DNA of 49,445 bases from Acidimicrobiia bacterium (lineage in GTDB: Bacteria; Actinomycetota; Acidimicrobiia; ATN3; PSLF01). The stretch covers positions 1 through 49,445 of the forward strand of contig PSLF01000005.1 in assembly GCA_040289475.1 (NCBI GenBank), written 5' to 3'. Under the pieces are notes generated by a model. That model had not been told where the DNA came from. It saw only the letters and a list, made by a program, of their open reading frames with translations, and searched no databases. A program made the translations under genes and the position numbers. Below, in pieces: positions 37,632-47,488 of this stretch; position 1 is the stretch's first letter, and every line of letters starts with the position of its first letter.

Positions 37632-38602
37632 GCTCGACCGCAGAGATCGAGAGGTCTCTTATCGAGCGGATTCTCGAGGGAGATCGCCTCGCTATTGCAA
37701 AAGCTATCACACTCATCGAAAACGGATCGGCCGAGAGCGCCGGATTGTCGGCAGACGTTTTTCGATATACGGGCAACGCATATTCGATCGGGATCACCGG
37801 CGCGCCTGGTGCAGGCAAATCGACGCTCACAGATAGGCTCATAGAGCTGATTCGAAAACGCGGCGGGACCGTGGGGGTTATTGCCGTAGATCCTTCTAGT
37901 CCTTTCACGGGTGGGGCCATTCTGGGTGACAGGGTCAGGATGCAGAAGCACGCGACCGACCCAGAAGTGTTCATCAGATCTATGGCGACGAGGGGACACC
38001 TGGGTGGCTTGGCTCTTGCAGCACCACAGGCTATGCGAGTGCTGGATGCTTCAGGCAAGGACTACGTTATCGTCGAGACGGTAGGTGTCGGCCAAGTCGA
38101 GGTGGAGGTGGTAGAGGCTGTCGACACTACCGTGGTGGTCCTAACACCCGGGTGGGGAGACTCTGTCCAGGCATCCAAGGCGGGACTGCTCGAGATCGCA
38201 GATATATTCGTGGTGAACAAGGCAGACCGTCCTGGTGCCGACAGAACGGTGCGAGAGCTTAAGCAAATGTTGGAGCTAGCACCGCCGTCCGAGTGGAAGC
38301 GTCCGGTGATTCAAACTGTCGCCAGCGAAGGGAAGGGGATTCAAGCGCTTTTCGACGCCGTCTTGGAGCACAAGAAATTCCAGGACTCTAGAGGATTGTT
38401 GGATGCTCGCCGCCGTGAGCGCCTTCAGGCCGAACTGAAGAGAACAGTTCGAGAGGTATTGGGAAAGCGTGCCGAGGAAATTTGTAGTGGAAAAGACTTC
38501 GACGCGGCTCTTGAGGCGGTGCTCAACCGCAAAAAGGATCCCCAGACTGCCGCATTACAGCTCGCACACGACCGACTCAACACGGAGACGCGAAATAACT
38601 GA
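37628..38602 (+). CDS. meaB: MeaB/ArgK-type GTPase, acyl-CoA mutase chaperone
   Basis: G3E-family GTPase that protects and reloads B12-dependent acyl-CoA mutases with adenosylcobalamin. The 324 residues show the P-loop GAPGAGKST (58-66), switch I/base-region VIAVDPSSPFTGGAILGDR, Walker B-like VIVETVGVGQVEVEV, and the NKAD nucleotide-specificity motif. A C-terminal dimerisation arm follows (from about 270). The start is TTG at 37628, overlapping the preceding stop. The likely client is the IcmA-like mutase at 10225, since no other mutase is present in this window; a methylmalonyl-CoA mutase elsewhere in the genome is equally possible. Confidence 0.93.
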   Translation: MSSTAEIERSLIERILEGDRLAIAKAITLIENGSAESAGLSADVFRYTGNAYSIGITGAPGAGKSTLTDRLIELIRKRGGTVGVIAVDPSSPFTGGAILGDRVRMQKHATDPEVFIRSMATRGHLGGLALAAPQAMRVLDASGKDYVIVETVGVGQVEVEVVEAVDTTVVVLTPGWGDSVQASKAGLLEIADIFVVNKADRPGADRTVRELKQMLELAPPSEWKRPVIQTVASEGKGIQALFDAVLEHKKFQDSRGLLDARRRERLQAELKRTVREVLGKRAEEICSGKDFDAALEAVLNRKKDPQTAALQLAHDRLNTETRNN

Positions 38603-38608
38603 CAGCGC

Positions 38609-38634
38609 GAGACTTAGCTAGTTCGATAGGTCTC
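38609..38634 (+). terminator. Hairpin after meaB
   Basis: GAGACTTA and TAGGTCTC pair over eight positions (one G-U) around a 10-base loop, six bases after the meaB stop and between two convergent genes. There is no T-run, so it may be a U-poor bidirectional terminator. Confidence 0.4.
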
Positions 38635-38659
38635 AGCAAGAGTGTGTTGCTCAATACAA

Positions 38660-39691
38660 CTAGAGATCGCTTGAGCGAAGCCGGGAGCAAACCTCGAGGG
38701 GATCCACCGTTTGGATGAACACTCCCGTCCCGAGCTCCACACTAGCCAGTTTCGCTATTCTCGGGTAAAGGTGGGCGTGCCAGTGAAACTGGGCGCCCAG
38801 TTCCCTCGCCAGCCCGGTATGGAAAATAGCGTTAAATGAGCGAGTTTTTGTCTCGGCACCGATAGCCCAGGTTAGCGTGGTCAGCGATTCGAGGACCCAC
38901 TCTAGGGCGTCTCCAGAACTAGACATAGAGCGGAGGTGATCTCGAGGGAAGGCGAGTATCTCGTATGGAAACTCTGCCCACGGAGGGCAAACTGCAACGC
39001 ACTCGTCTCCTGCTTTCACCGAAAACTGTCCTAGTGTCAAACTATCTTTGACTAACTCGCACAGCGGGCACAGAGCGGAGCTCTGCAAAGACTCTTTTTC
39101 GACCTTCCAAATTGGTGGCTCGAAGTTGACGGCCAGCAGTTGAGAGTGGGAATGATCGCGGGAGGCCCCAGCATCCCCTCCCTGGTTGAGTCCTGCCTGG
39201 AAATAGACAACAGACGGATCTTGAGAAATGGCTTCTAGCCGAGCGCTCCATGCTTTGGCCACTGCCGACAGCTCTTCTGCACGGAGTTCTTCGAAGAGAG
39301 TTATGTGCCTCGGGGAGTGGACTACGACCTCGTGGTATCGCCCAGGGCCTTCCACAGCGGGGTAAAGATTGGGCACAACTCGCGTTATCCACCCGGGCTC
39401 ATCAGGACCTCCTTTTGCCCGAACAGCGAAAATTTCAGGAGGCGTAAGAGACTCGTTGCCTTGGCAGAAGACACAGGGCTTCTCTTCGCTAGCCCCAGTG
39501 CTCGGATAGGAGTGCCCAGTTAGACTAGTAGAGGTGGTTCTTTTTTCTAGGGTGGATTCGCCAGCTCCGAGGGCTTCTCTCGAAGCGGAAGAAAGTGTCG
39601 GTGGCGAGTTGGTATCGTGCGGTCTGGACGCACGTCCTGGAGCGAAAAGTACATGTCGCCCCGCTAGTGGATTCCATCTAACCTCGCGCAT
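38660..39691 (-). CDS. galT: GalT-family nucleotidyltransferase with HSHSQ active site
   Basis: HIT-superfamily sugar-1-phosphate nucleotidyltransferase, 343 residues. Zinc cysteines are at C73 and C76 (CVFCQGNE), with a second CPLC at 208-211. The active-site motif is HSHSQ (180-184) where E. coli GalT has HPHGQ; the nucleophile would be H182. FHWHAHLYPR near the C-terminus is also typical. HSHSQ occurs in the GalT-like proteins related to plant ADP-glucose phosphorylase, so the substrate may be ADP-glucose or another nucleotide sugar instead of UDP-galactose. No galK or galE is nearby. An inserted Ser/Thr-rich stretch (28-70) precedes the first zinc pair. The symbol is by family. Confidence 0.82.
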   Translation of the reverse strand: MREVRWNPLAGRHVLFAPGRASRPHDTNSPPTLSSASREALGAGESTLEKRTTSTSLTGHSYPSTGASEEKPCVFCQGNESLTPPEIFAVRAKGGPDEPGWITRVVPNLYPAVEGPGRYHEVVVHSPRHITLFEELRAEELSAVAKAWSARLEAISQDPSVVYFQAGLNQGGDAGASRDHSHSQLLAVNFEPPIWKVEKESLQSSALCPLCELVKDSLTLGQFSVKAGDECVAVCPPWAEFPYEILAFPRDHLRSMSSSGDALEWVLESLTTLTWAIGAETKTRSFNAIFHTGLARELGAQFHWHAHLYPRIAKLASVELGTGVFIQTVDPLEVCSRLRSSDL

Positions 39692-39714
39692 ATCGTTCTC
39701 TGATCTCGACGGGT

Positions 39715-39744
39715 TTGGCCGCCTGTGAACCGCCTCGCTATCCT
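39715..39744 (+). promoter_or_regulatory. Candidate promoter of the etfBA operon
   Basis: TTGGCC at 39715-39720 and TATCCT at 39739-39744 are separated by 18 bases, each matching consensus at 4 of 6. A perfect 10-base palindrome CATTCGAATG (39749-39758) sits at the expected start site and could be an operator. Support is modest. Confidence 0.3.
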
Positions 39745-39794
39745 ATTGCATTCGAATGAGGGGCTGTTCACTCGAGGCTGTAGGGAGGATTCTG

Positions 39795-40577
39795 TTGAAC
39801 ATTGTCGTCTGTGTAAAGCAAGTGCCAGACACCGCGGCCGAGAAAAAACTTGAGGAAGACGGAACTTTAGATAGGTCCGTCGACGCCGACCAGATTCTCA
39901 ATCCTCTGGATGAGTATGGCACAGAGGAGGCGCTCCGGTTGAGGGAAGCACACGGGGGCGAGGTGACCCTCTTGTGCATGGGACCACCATCTGCTAGGGA
40001 TACCTTGCTCAAAAAGGGCCTTCCTATGGGGGCCGATCGGGCCATTCTCGTCAGCGACGATGCACTTGCCGGGTCTGATGCGATTGCCACTGCGTACGTA
40101 CTCTCTAAGGCTTTGGAGACTATTGAGTTTGATCTAGTGATCTTGGGGTCGGAGTCGACAGATGCCAGAGGAAGCCTGGTTCCATCTGCTCTGGTCGAGT
40201 TCGCAGGGCTTCCGGGACTTACTTACGCCAAAAAGGTTGAGGTCGACGGTGGAAAGGTCCGAATTCATCGGGAAGGCGATCGTGGCTTTACGGTAGTAGA
40301 GGCAGCGATGCCCGCTATTGTCTCGGTAGTGAAAGGGATTAACGAGCCTCGATATCCATCGTTCAAAGGAATCATGGAGGCCAAAAAAAAGCCTCTCGAG
40401 GTAAAAAGCGCTGCCGACATCGGAGTCGATACCTCTCTGGTGGGTCTGGCTAACGCCAAATCGAAGGTTGGCTCTTGGATTCCCAGACCTCCCAAACAGC
40501 AAGGTACCATCATCGAGGACGATGGCCAGGCCTACCTCAAGCTAGCTGACTGGCTGGAAGAGAACAAGCTCCTCTAG
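39795..40577 (+). CDS. etfB: Electron transfer flavoprotein beta subunit
   Basis: With EtfA it forms the soluble FAD/AMP heterodimer that takes electrons from acyl-CoA dehydrogenases. The 260 residues start MNIVVCVKQVPDTA, a canonical EtfB N-terminus. They contain LNPLDEYGTEEALRLREAHGG-type text (read as NPLDEYGTEEALRL) and the AMP-binding segment VILGSESTDARGSLVP. The recognition loop near ALVEFAGLPGLTYAK is present. The start is TTG at 39795, with GGGAGGA about seven bases upstream; the ATG at 39756 adds 13 extra residues. etfA follows after 104 bases. Confidence 0.94.
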   Translation: MNIVVCVKQVPDTAAEKKLEEDGTLDRSVDADQILNPLDEYGTEEALRLREAHGGEVTLLCMGPPSARDTLLKKGLPMGADRAILVSDDALAGSDAIATAYVLSKALETIEFDLVILGSESTDARGSLVPSALVEFAGLPGLTYAKKVEVDGGKVRIHREGDRGFTVVEAAMPAIVSVVKGINEPRYPSFKGIMEAKKKPLEVKSAADIGVDTSLVGLANAKSKVGSWIPRPPKQQGTIIEDDGQAYLKLADWLEENKLL

Positions 40578-40681
40578 ATACGGCTCCACTGGTCGGCAAG
40601 TGTGGACTGAGAAATCGGTGTATTAGAAATGAGTGTTGGTCAAGAGGAAGCGAGAATTCAGACAAAGACTGAGGTGAGACA

Positions 40682-41659
40682 GTGAAAATCTGGGTATTGG
40701 CAGAAAAAGATGATAGTGGCTTAAAAAAAGTCACGCTTGAGATGCTATCGAAGGCGAGGGAGCTTGCCGGCGGCGACGAGGTTGCCCTTGTCTGGATTGG
40801 TAAAGGTTTCGAGGGCTCAAAAGAGAAAATTGCTTCGGTGGGACCCTCAAAGGTATTCGTCGCAGATGGCAACGAATTGGAGCAGTTTCTTATAGAACCC
40901 CAGGTGGATATCGTTTGCTCTTTGGCCTCCCAAGAGGGGCCCGACGTGTTGTTCGTGGCGTCTTCTTCCAATGGTAAGGACATCGGTGCGAGAGTGGCGG
41001 CACGAATGCGCTCCGGAATCACGAACGACATTACGGCTATCCGTCTCGAGGACTCCCGCCTCGTAGCCACGTATCCGGCTTTTGGGGGCAACCTCTTGGT
41101 CGACTGCTGGAGCGAGGGAAAGCCTGCTGTTTACGTCGTCAAGCCCAACGCTTTCGGGGTGGAAAACACAGGGGGTTCTCCGGAAGTCGTGTCCGTAGAC
41201 ATGTCGTCAGTTCAAGATGGCTCCAAGAAGGCTGTAGTAACCGAGTACATAGAGTCAGAGAAGGCGGATCGTCCGGCGGTTGACGAGGCAGAGATTATTG
41301 TCTCCGGCGGAAGAGGTCTAGGCGGCCCCGAGAATTTTGCACTGATCGAGGCTTTGGCGGATGTTCTCGGAGCGGCCGTCGGAGCGAGCAGGGCGGCTGT
41401 GGATGCCGGGTGGTATCCCCACCAGCATCAGGTTGGCCAGACCGGAAAGACAGTCAGCCCTAACCTCTACATCGCCTGCGGAATATCGGGTGCAATCCAA
41501 CACCGGGCAGGGATGCAGACGTCGAAGCACATAGTGGCAATCAATAAGGATCCAGAGGCACCCATCTTCCAGATTGCCGATTTCGGGATCGTCGGAGATC
41601 TTTTCAAGGTAGTACCGGCCCTTACCGAAGAGCTAAAAAAGCGCAAGGGTGTCGCGTAG
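40682..41659 (+). CDS. etfA: Electron transfer flavoprotein alpha subunit
   Basis: FAD-binding partner of EtfB. The 325 residues have the N-terminal domain starting [11 protein letters not shown] and the C-terminal FAD domain. The latter shows the signature [20 protein letters not shown], then [21 protein letters not shown] and [17 protein letters not shown]; each is quoted in part to mark order from about 205 to 285. The Gly-x-Gly and the GQTGK flavin-binding residues are intact. GTG start at 40682 with GAGGTGAG close upstream. The substrates are probably the acyl-CoA dehydrogenases, two of which lie at 47489 and 48768. No ETF-quinone oxidoreductase is seen in the window. Confidence 0.95.
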   Translation: MKIWVLAEKDDSGLKKVTLEMLSKARELAGGDEVALVWIGKGFEGSKEKIASVGPSKVFVADGNELEQFLIEPQVDIVCSLASQEGPDVLFVASSSNGKDIGARVAARMRSGITNDITAIRLEDSRLVATYPAFGGNLLVDCWSEGKPAVYVVKPNAFGVENTGGSPEVVSVDMSSVQDGSKKAVVTEYIESEKADRPAVDEAEIIVSGGRGLGGPENFALIEALADVLGAAVGASRAAVDAGWYPHQHQVGQTGKTVSPNLYIACGISGAIQHRAGMQTSKHIVAINKDPEAPIFQIADFGIVGDLFKVVPALTEELKKRKGVA

Positions 41660-41683
41660 GATCACAGCACAGATCTGCGCTCG

Positions 41684-42343
41684 TCAATAACTGGAGCCTA
41701 CTGCATCGAAAAAGTACCGAGGTGCTCTCTTTAGAGGGTCCCTGTCGGGCAAGTGAGAGGTGTCGTTTACGGTGACCACCAAGGGCGGTTTGGGACGTAG
41801 GTATATAGATGTCACCGAGGCGTTCTCGGGCGAGACCAATACGAGCCACGGAGATTCGATAGCAATTGCCAGGGCAGCATTGATGATGCCGCCGTGAGTA
41901 AATGCTACAACTCTCTGTTTGGGGTACAGTTCCACTAGCTCCTCCATTACTAAAGTTACCCGCTCGCGTACCGAGTCGTCGCCCTCGGAGCCGGGAAACT
42001 CCGACCACCGCCTCGTCTCTAAAAATCGCATGTAGACCTCGTCTCGCTCTTGCAGCAGGCGAGAAAAACTACGGCCTTCGTACTCGCCTAAATACACCTC
42101 GTTGAGACTAGGGTGGACCATGATTGGTAGCCCTAATGCGTCGGCCAGGGGCTGGGCGGTTTGTTGCGTTCGCATCAGTTCGCTGGCGTAGATAGCTGCT
42201 ATCTCTTGCCCCTCGAACCTCGGTACGAGGCACCGACTTTGTTGCGCACCTAGCTCCCCAAGAGGTTGATCGAAGCGGCCCGACGCGTTGAAGCGTTTTT
42301 CGCCTCCATCGACCCGCCCGTGTCTCACCAAGATCAGCTCCAT
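41684..42343 (-). CDS. Histidine phosphatase family protein
   Basis: A 219-residue phosphoglycerate-mutase-like phosphatase. The catalytic His is in ELILVRHGRV near the N-terminus. The second RHG-family blocks are ASELMRTQQTAQPLADAL and the late FTHGGIINAAL with the second active His. Family members remove phosphate from sugars, nucleotides or cofactor precursors such as alpha-ribazole phosphate; the substrate is not predictable. The ATG at 42343 starts exactly at the conserved N-terminus and overlaps the methyltransferase stop by 10 bases. An upstream frame to 42514 lies inside that gene. It is the last gene of a four-gene minus-strand cluster. Confidence 0.85.
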   Translation of the reverse strand: MELILVRHGRVDGGEKRFNASGRFDQPLGELGAQQSRCLVPRFEGQEIAAIYASELMRTQQTAQPLADALGLPIMVHPSLNEVYLGEYEGRSFSRLLQERDEVYMRFLETRRWSEFPGSEGDDSVRERVTLVMEELVELYPKQRVVAFTHGGIINAALAIAIESPWLVLVSPENASVTSIYLRPKPPLVVTVNDTSHLPDRDPLKRAPRYFFDAVGSSY

Positions 42344-43503
42344 GTCGAAGTCGAAGCTCCATCCTTTCTTGCCACCGCACATATGTTGTAAGCCCAAGAC
42401 GGGACCAACCGCCCAGCTTCCATTGCGAGCTTCAAAAGAATTCTCTTTCCTCGGAATGTGGGCCTGACTCGAAGCAGGTCGATCCACCGCTGTCCGGGAA
42501 GACGCACTGCGCACAAGGCCAAGTACAATCCTTCGACCTTTACGACCGAGAACCCGGCCGACCTCAGCTCTTCTGTGAGTTCGTCGACGGTGTATTCCCT
42601 AAGATGCTCGAGGTTTTCAGGTGTCTCGATCCCAGTCAATCTGGCCATTCGGTGCTTCCGGTTTGGCGTGGTTACGATTAGGTGACCCCCTGGCTTTACT
42701 ACTCGTCTCCATTCTCGAAGTGCTGCTTGCACATCGATCACGTGCTCTATCACTTCCCCAACGTGGACAACGTCGAAGCTGTCGTTTTTGAACGGAAGAT
42801 GTTCCACCCCTGATACAAACCACTCTATGGTGGGATACTCTTTCGCTACTCGAGTTATGGCATCCAAGTCCCAGTCACAGGCGACGAGCCGTCCCGGGAA
42901 TCCCCCAACCGAATCAAAGGCCATTCGTAGTAGCGAGAAACCGCTTCCAGCTTCTAGAACCCGGGTGCTGTGGCCTAGCAAAGGCCCCACAACCCTCCTC
43001 GCCTGGCGGAGTCTGGCTTGATGAAACGCTTCGCCGAAGTGGTCTGGCTCCGGAGTGTAGCTTGTGGCGTGGTGGAGCCGGGAGTAGTGCTTGGAGAGTA
43101 TGTCGGGATGCGCTATTACTAAGTCAAAGCGGTGAATACCAAAAGCTTGGCCCTGCGATCCGACGAGTGACACCCCCATGGATTGTCTGGGCCAGATCCG
43201 GTAGTCGGATCGAACAGAACACTCTACCGACGACCATAGCTCGCCGGCCACTAGTAATTTACAGCTTGTGGATCCTAAGTTTTTCAGGTCTAAGCGGATG
43301 GTAAGCGGCTGGTCGGTGGGCACCGATAGAAATCTCCATATCGCCATGGGCGGCCCCATCCACCCTTGAGCTCTGGGATTGGGTATCCAGACATATACGT
43401 CGAAAGGCCCCACATCATCGTCATCGATTGGATCGAACACGAGCGTGTGATACGGCTCGCTTATGTGGTATTCAGGCTTGGGATTCGGTGCAAGTTTTGC
43501 CAA
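42334..43503 (-). CDS. SAM-dependent methyltransferase with unrecognised N-terminal domain
   Basis: A 389-residue protein in two parts. Residues about 175-330 are a class I methyltransferase: motif I VLEAGSGFS (182-190), an acidic residue after strand 2 (VACDWDLDAI), motif with FDVVHVGEVIEHV, and VKPGGHLIVTTPN. Residues about 10-140 form a beta-rich domain (FDVYVWIPNP, LTIRLDLKNLG, GIHRFDLVIAHP) that I cannot assign. The C-terminal 50 residues are basic. The HPDILSKHYSRLHHATSY linker is also distinctive. The target is unknown. TTG start at 43503, with AGGAG about 11 bases upstream, four bases after the preceding gene. Confidence 0.8.
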   Translation of the reverse strand: MAKLAPNPKPEYHISEPYHTLVFDPIDDDDVGPFDVYVWIPNPRAQGWMGPPMAIWRFLSVPTDQPLTIRLDLKNLGSTSCKLLVAGELWSSVECSVRSDYRIWPRQSMGVSLVGSQGQAFGIHRFDLVIAHPDILSKHYSRLHHATSYTPEPDHFGEAFHQARLRQARRVVGPLLGHSTRVLEAGSGFSLLRMAFDSVGGFPGRLVACDWDLDAITRVAKEYPTIEWFVSGVEHLPFKNDSFDVVHVGEVIEHVIDVQAALREWRRVVKPGGHLIVTTPNRKHRMARLTGIETPENLEHLREYTVDELTEELRSAGFSVVKVEGLYLALCAVRLPGQRWIDLLRVRPTFRGKRILLKLAMEAGRLVPSWAYNICAVARKDGASTSTWS

Positions 43504-43507
43504 TGGC

Positions 43508-44569
43508 TTACGGTACTCCTCTTGTCAATGGTTGGGTTCCTTCCGCCTCCAAGCGAGAGAACTCGCCGGGGCGAGCATACCCCGCTGTGGCCAGGATGCG
43601 ATAAGCGTAGTCCGGCTCGGACAGATATGTCGCAATGAGTGTGACATATCCTGCCGGAGGAAATGCTGTACCGGGTCCTACATGGCGTGGCTGGGGTGCC
43701 TCGATGGGCTTGCGTAACCGCAACAAAATAGGGTTGGAAAAGGCTCCAGCCCCAAGATGCAAAAGAGTAGCCCGATCAGCTTCGGACCATCTCCACCTTC
43801 GCTGAGGGGGCTCGGCGTACTCGACCGTTTGGGGCGGAATACGAAGTGTCGACGAGAACAGAAAAGGGTCGTGGACAATGAGTCCTCGAGGTGCAACCAC
43901 GAGCCAGCGTCGCTCTAGCCTATACGATGAGATGGCGAGAGGAACGGCTAGGACCATCCCCAGCGTGGCGGCTCCAAGCGTAAAGGGCGAGAGTCTTAGA
44001 GCTCCTGTTGCTAACAGGGCTGGCAATCCGAGGGTGAGTCCTGTGAGAAAGGTTGCTGGCGTGAGGAGCAGAGCTCCAAGAAGTAGGGGGACTCTGAGGG
44101 GTAATCTGGTCTCTCCCTCCAAGGCGAGCCTTTGTGCTAGGCGAGTCCGCACCGCGGAGTGGAGCGAGACTAGATAAGAGCAGGCAGAGAACACGGCTGC
44201 TCCGCCCGCTTCGGGCCAGTAACCTTTCCCAGCTAGTAGCAACGACCAGGCAAAAATGAACCCGGCAGCGAGTCGCCAAGCAACGAACGAGCGGATGCCG
44301 GAAAGGGATAGGCCAGAAGATCCTGCCAGCCACAGAGAAGCTGCTTCGATGGCTAAGATCGTACTTGCTGCCGGCCCCCGCTTTTGTTCGATGCTGACAG
44401 CTACGGCTACAAGAAAAACAAAGAGTCCGATCCAGAGTAGACGGAGTACCAGATCGATGATCGAGCGTCGCACTAGAGCCGGGGTGGGTGTAACGGAAGC
44501 CGCGTTATCCGTTGGCCTGCGTAGCACCTTTTTCTTTCTCGGCATCTCCGGTCGAATCGACTGTCTCAT
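43508..44569 (-). CDS. Hypothetical polytopic membrane protein
   Basis: I do not recognise this 353-residue protein. The first 35 residues are basic and polar. About six hydrophobic segments follow (about 36-62, 68-85, 90-112, 118-138, 158-188, 193-212). A soluble C-terminal domain of about 130 residues comes next, beginning YRLERRWLVVAPRGLIVHDP. Its strand-rich text, with LVVAPRGLIVHDPFLF, recalls PH-like (bPH) domains. The start is uncertain: ATG at 44569 or 44545, both inside trxA, or GTG at 44473 just past the trxA stop. It sits between thioredoxin and a methyltransferase and is probably co-transcribed with both. Confidence 0.65.
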   Translation of the reverse strand: MRQSIRPEMPRKKKVLRRPTDNAASVTPTPALVRRSIIDLVLRLLWIGLFVFLVAVAVSIEQKRGPAASTILAIEAASLWLAGSSGLSLSGIRSFVAWRLAAGFIFAWSLLLAGKGYWPEAGGAAVFSACSYLVSLHSAVRTRLAQRLALEGETRLPLRVPLLLGALLLTPATFLTGLTLGLPALLATGALRLSPFTLGAATLGMVLAVPLAISSYRLERRWLVVAPRGLIVHDPFLFSSTLRIPPQTVEYAEPPQRRWRWSEADRATLLHLGAGAFSNPILLRLRKPIEAPQPRHVGPGTAFPPAGYVTLIATYLSEPDYAYRILATAGYARPGEFSRLEAEGTQPLTRGVP

Positions 44570-44891
44570 CTCCGGGAGGTAGACCTAGTTGCTGTTCTAT
44601 CTGCTCGACCGGCATAGCTCCCACGACACGGGCTACCATGTTGCCGCCTGCGAACAGGCCGATCGTCGGAATCCCCATGATTCCATAGGAGTTTGCGATA
44701 AGAGGCGCCTCGTCGACGTTGAGCTTTACAACTTTGATGTCAGGGTGGCGTCTTGCGAGTTTTTCTACTTCGGGAGCTACGTAACGACAGGGGCCACACC
44801 AAGGCGCCCAAAAGTCGACCACCACCTTCTTCTCCGACTTCAATACCTCTTCAGAGAAGGTCGCCTGAGTTACCGATTCAACATTCGCCAT
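44505..44891 (-). CDS. trxA: Thioredoxin
   Basis: Disulfide reductant of the cytoplasm. The 128 residues have the active site WCGPC (31-35) after VVVDFWAP, the buried Asp D26, and the cis-proline loop GIPTIGLF. The core ends near 105; an acidic, low-complexity tail of about 20 residues (GDETVDSTGDAEKEK) is not part of the fold. No signal peptide is seen, so it is cytoplasmic. GGAGGAAG precedes the ATG. It is the first gene of the minus-strand cluster and is divergent from ligA across a 298-base gap. That gap holds a bulged ATCCG/CGGAT repeat (about 45028-45057). Confidence 0.95.
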   Translation of the reverse strand: MANVESVTQATFSEEVLKSEKKVVVDFWAPWCGPCRYVAPEVEKLARRHPDIKVVKLNVDEAPLIANSYGIMGIPTIGLFAGGNMVARVVGAMPVEQIEQQLGLPPGDETVDSTGDAEKEKGATQANG

Positions 44892-45144
44892 TCTTCCTCC
44901 AACGGATCGCGGAATCTACATAGCTCATCAGGTACGAGCTTCGAGACAGTGGCCGGCTATTAGAGTTCGCCCACGACCCTACATCAGCCGGGTGAACTAA
45001 CATTCGCTTCGACAAATGAATTCCATACATATCCGAAAACAAGGGATTGAAGGGTCGGATGGAAAATAAACCTTTGTAGGCAGGAAGTAAAAAGTGAGCC
45101 AAAGGTTGGCCAAACCGATGACCTTAGAGTTCTCTGAATTTTAG

Positions 45145-47322
<2,178 letters not shown>

Positions 47323-47361
47323 GACCTCGAAGAGATGCAATTCTTAGGCCCCGCGTTCGCT

Positions 47362-47383
47362 AACTTGACCGGCTGGTCAAGTT
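47362..47383. promoter_or_regulatory. Palindromic operator upstream of the acyl-CoA dehydrogenases
   Basis: AACTTGACC-GGCT-GGTCAAGTT has two perfect 9-base arms around four bases, a 22-base operator-like palindrome typical of TetR-family sites. It lies 106 bases before the acyl-CoA dehydrogenase start and after the ligA stop. A terminator role is less likely because no T-run follows, though GTTTCG does. The regulator gene is not in the window. Confidence 0.6.
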
Positions 47384-47488
47384 TCGAAAACACTGTTAAC
47401 TGGATGGATTGAGCATCGACCGTTTCGGTGTCGACCTTGGGCCGTTGTCTCGATATCTAGTCTTGAGGAGCCGAGTAGGAGTCGTATC

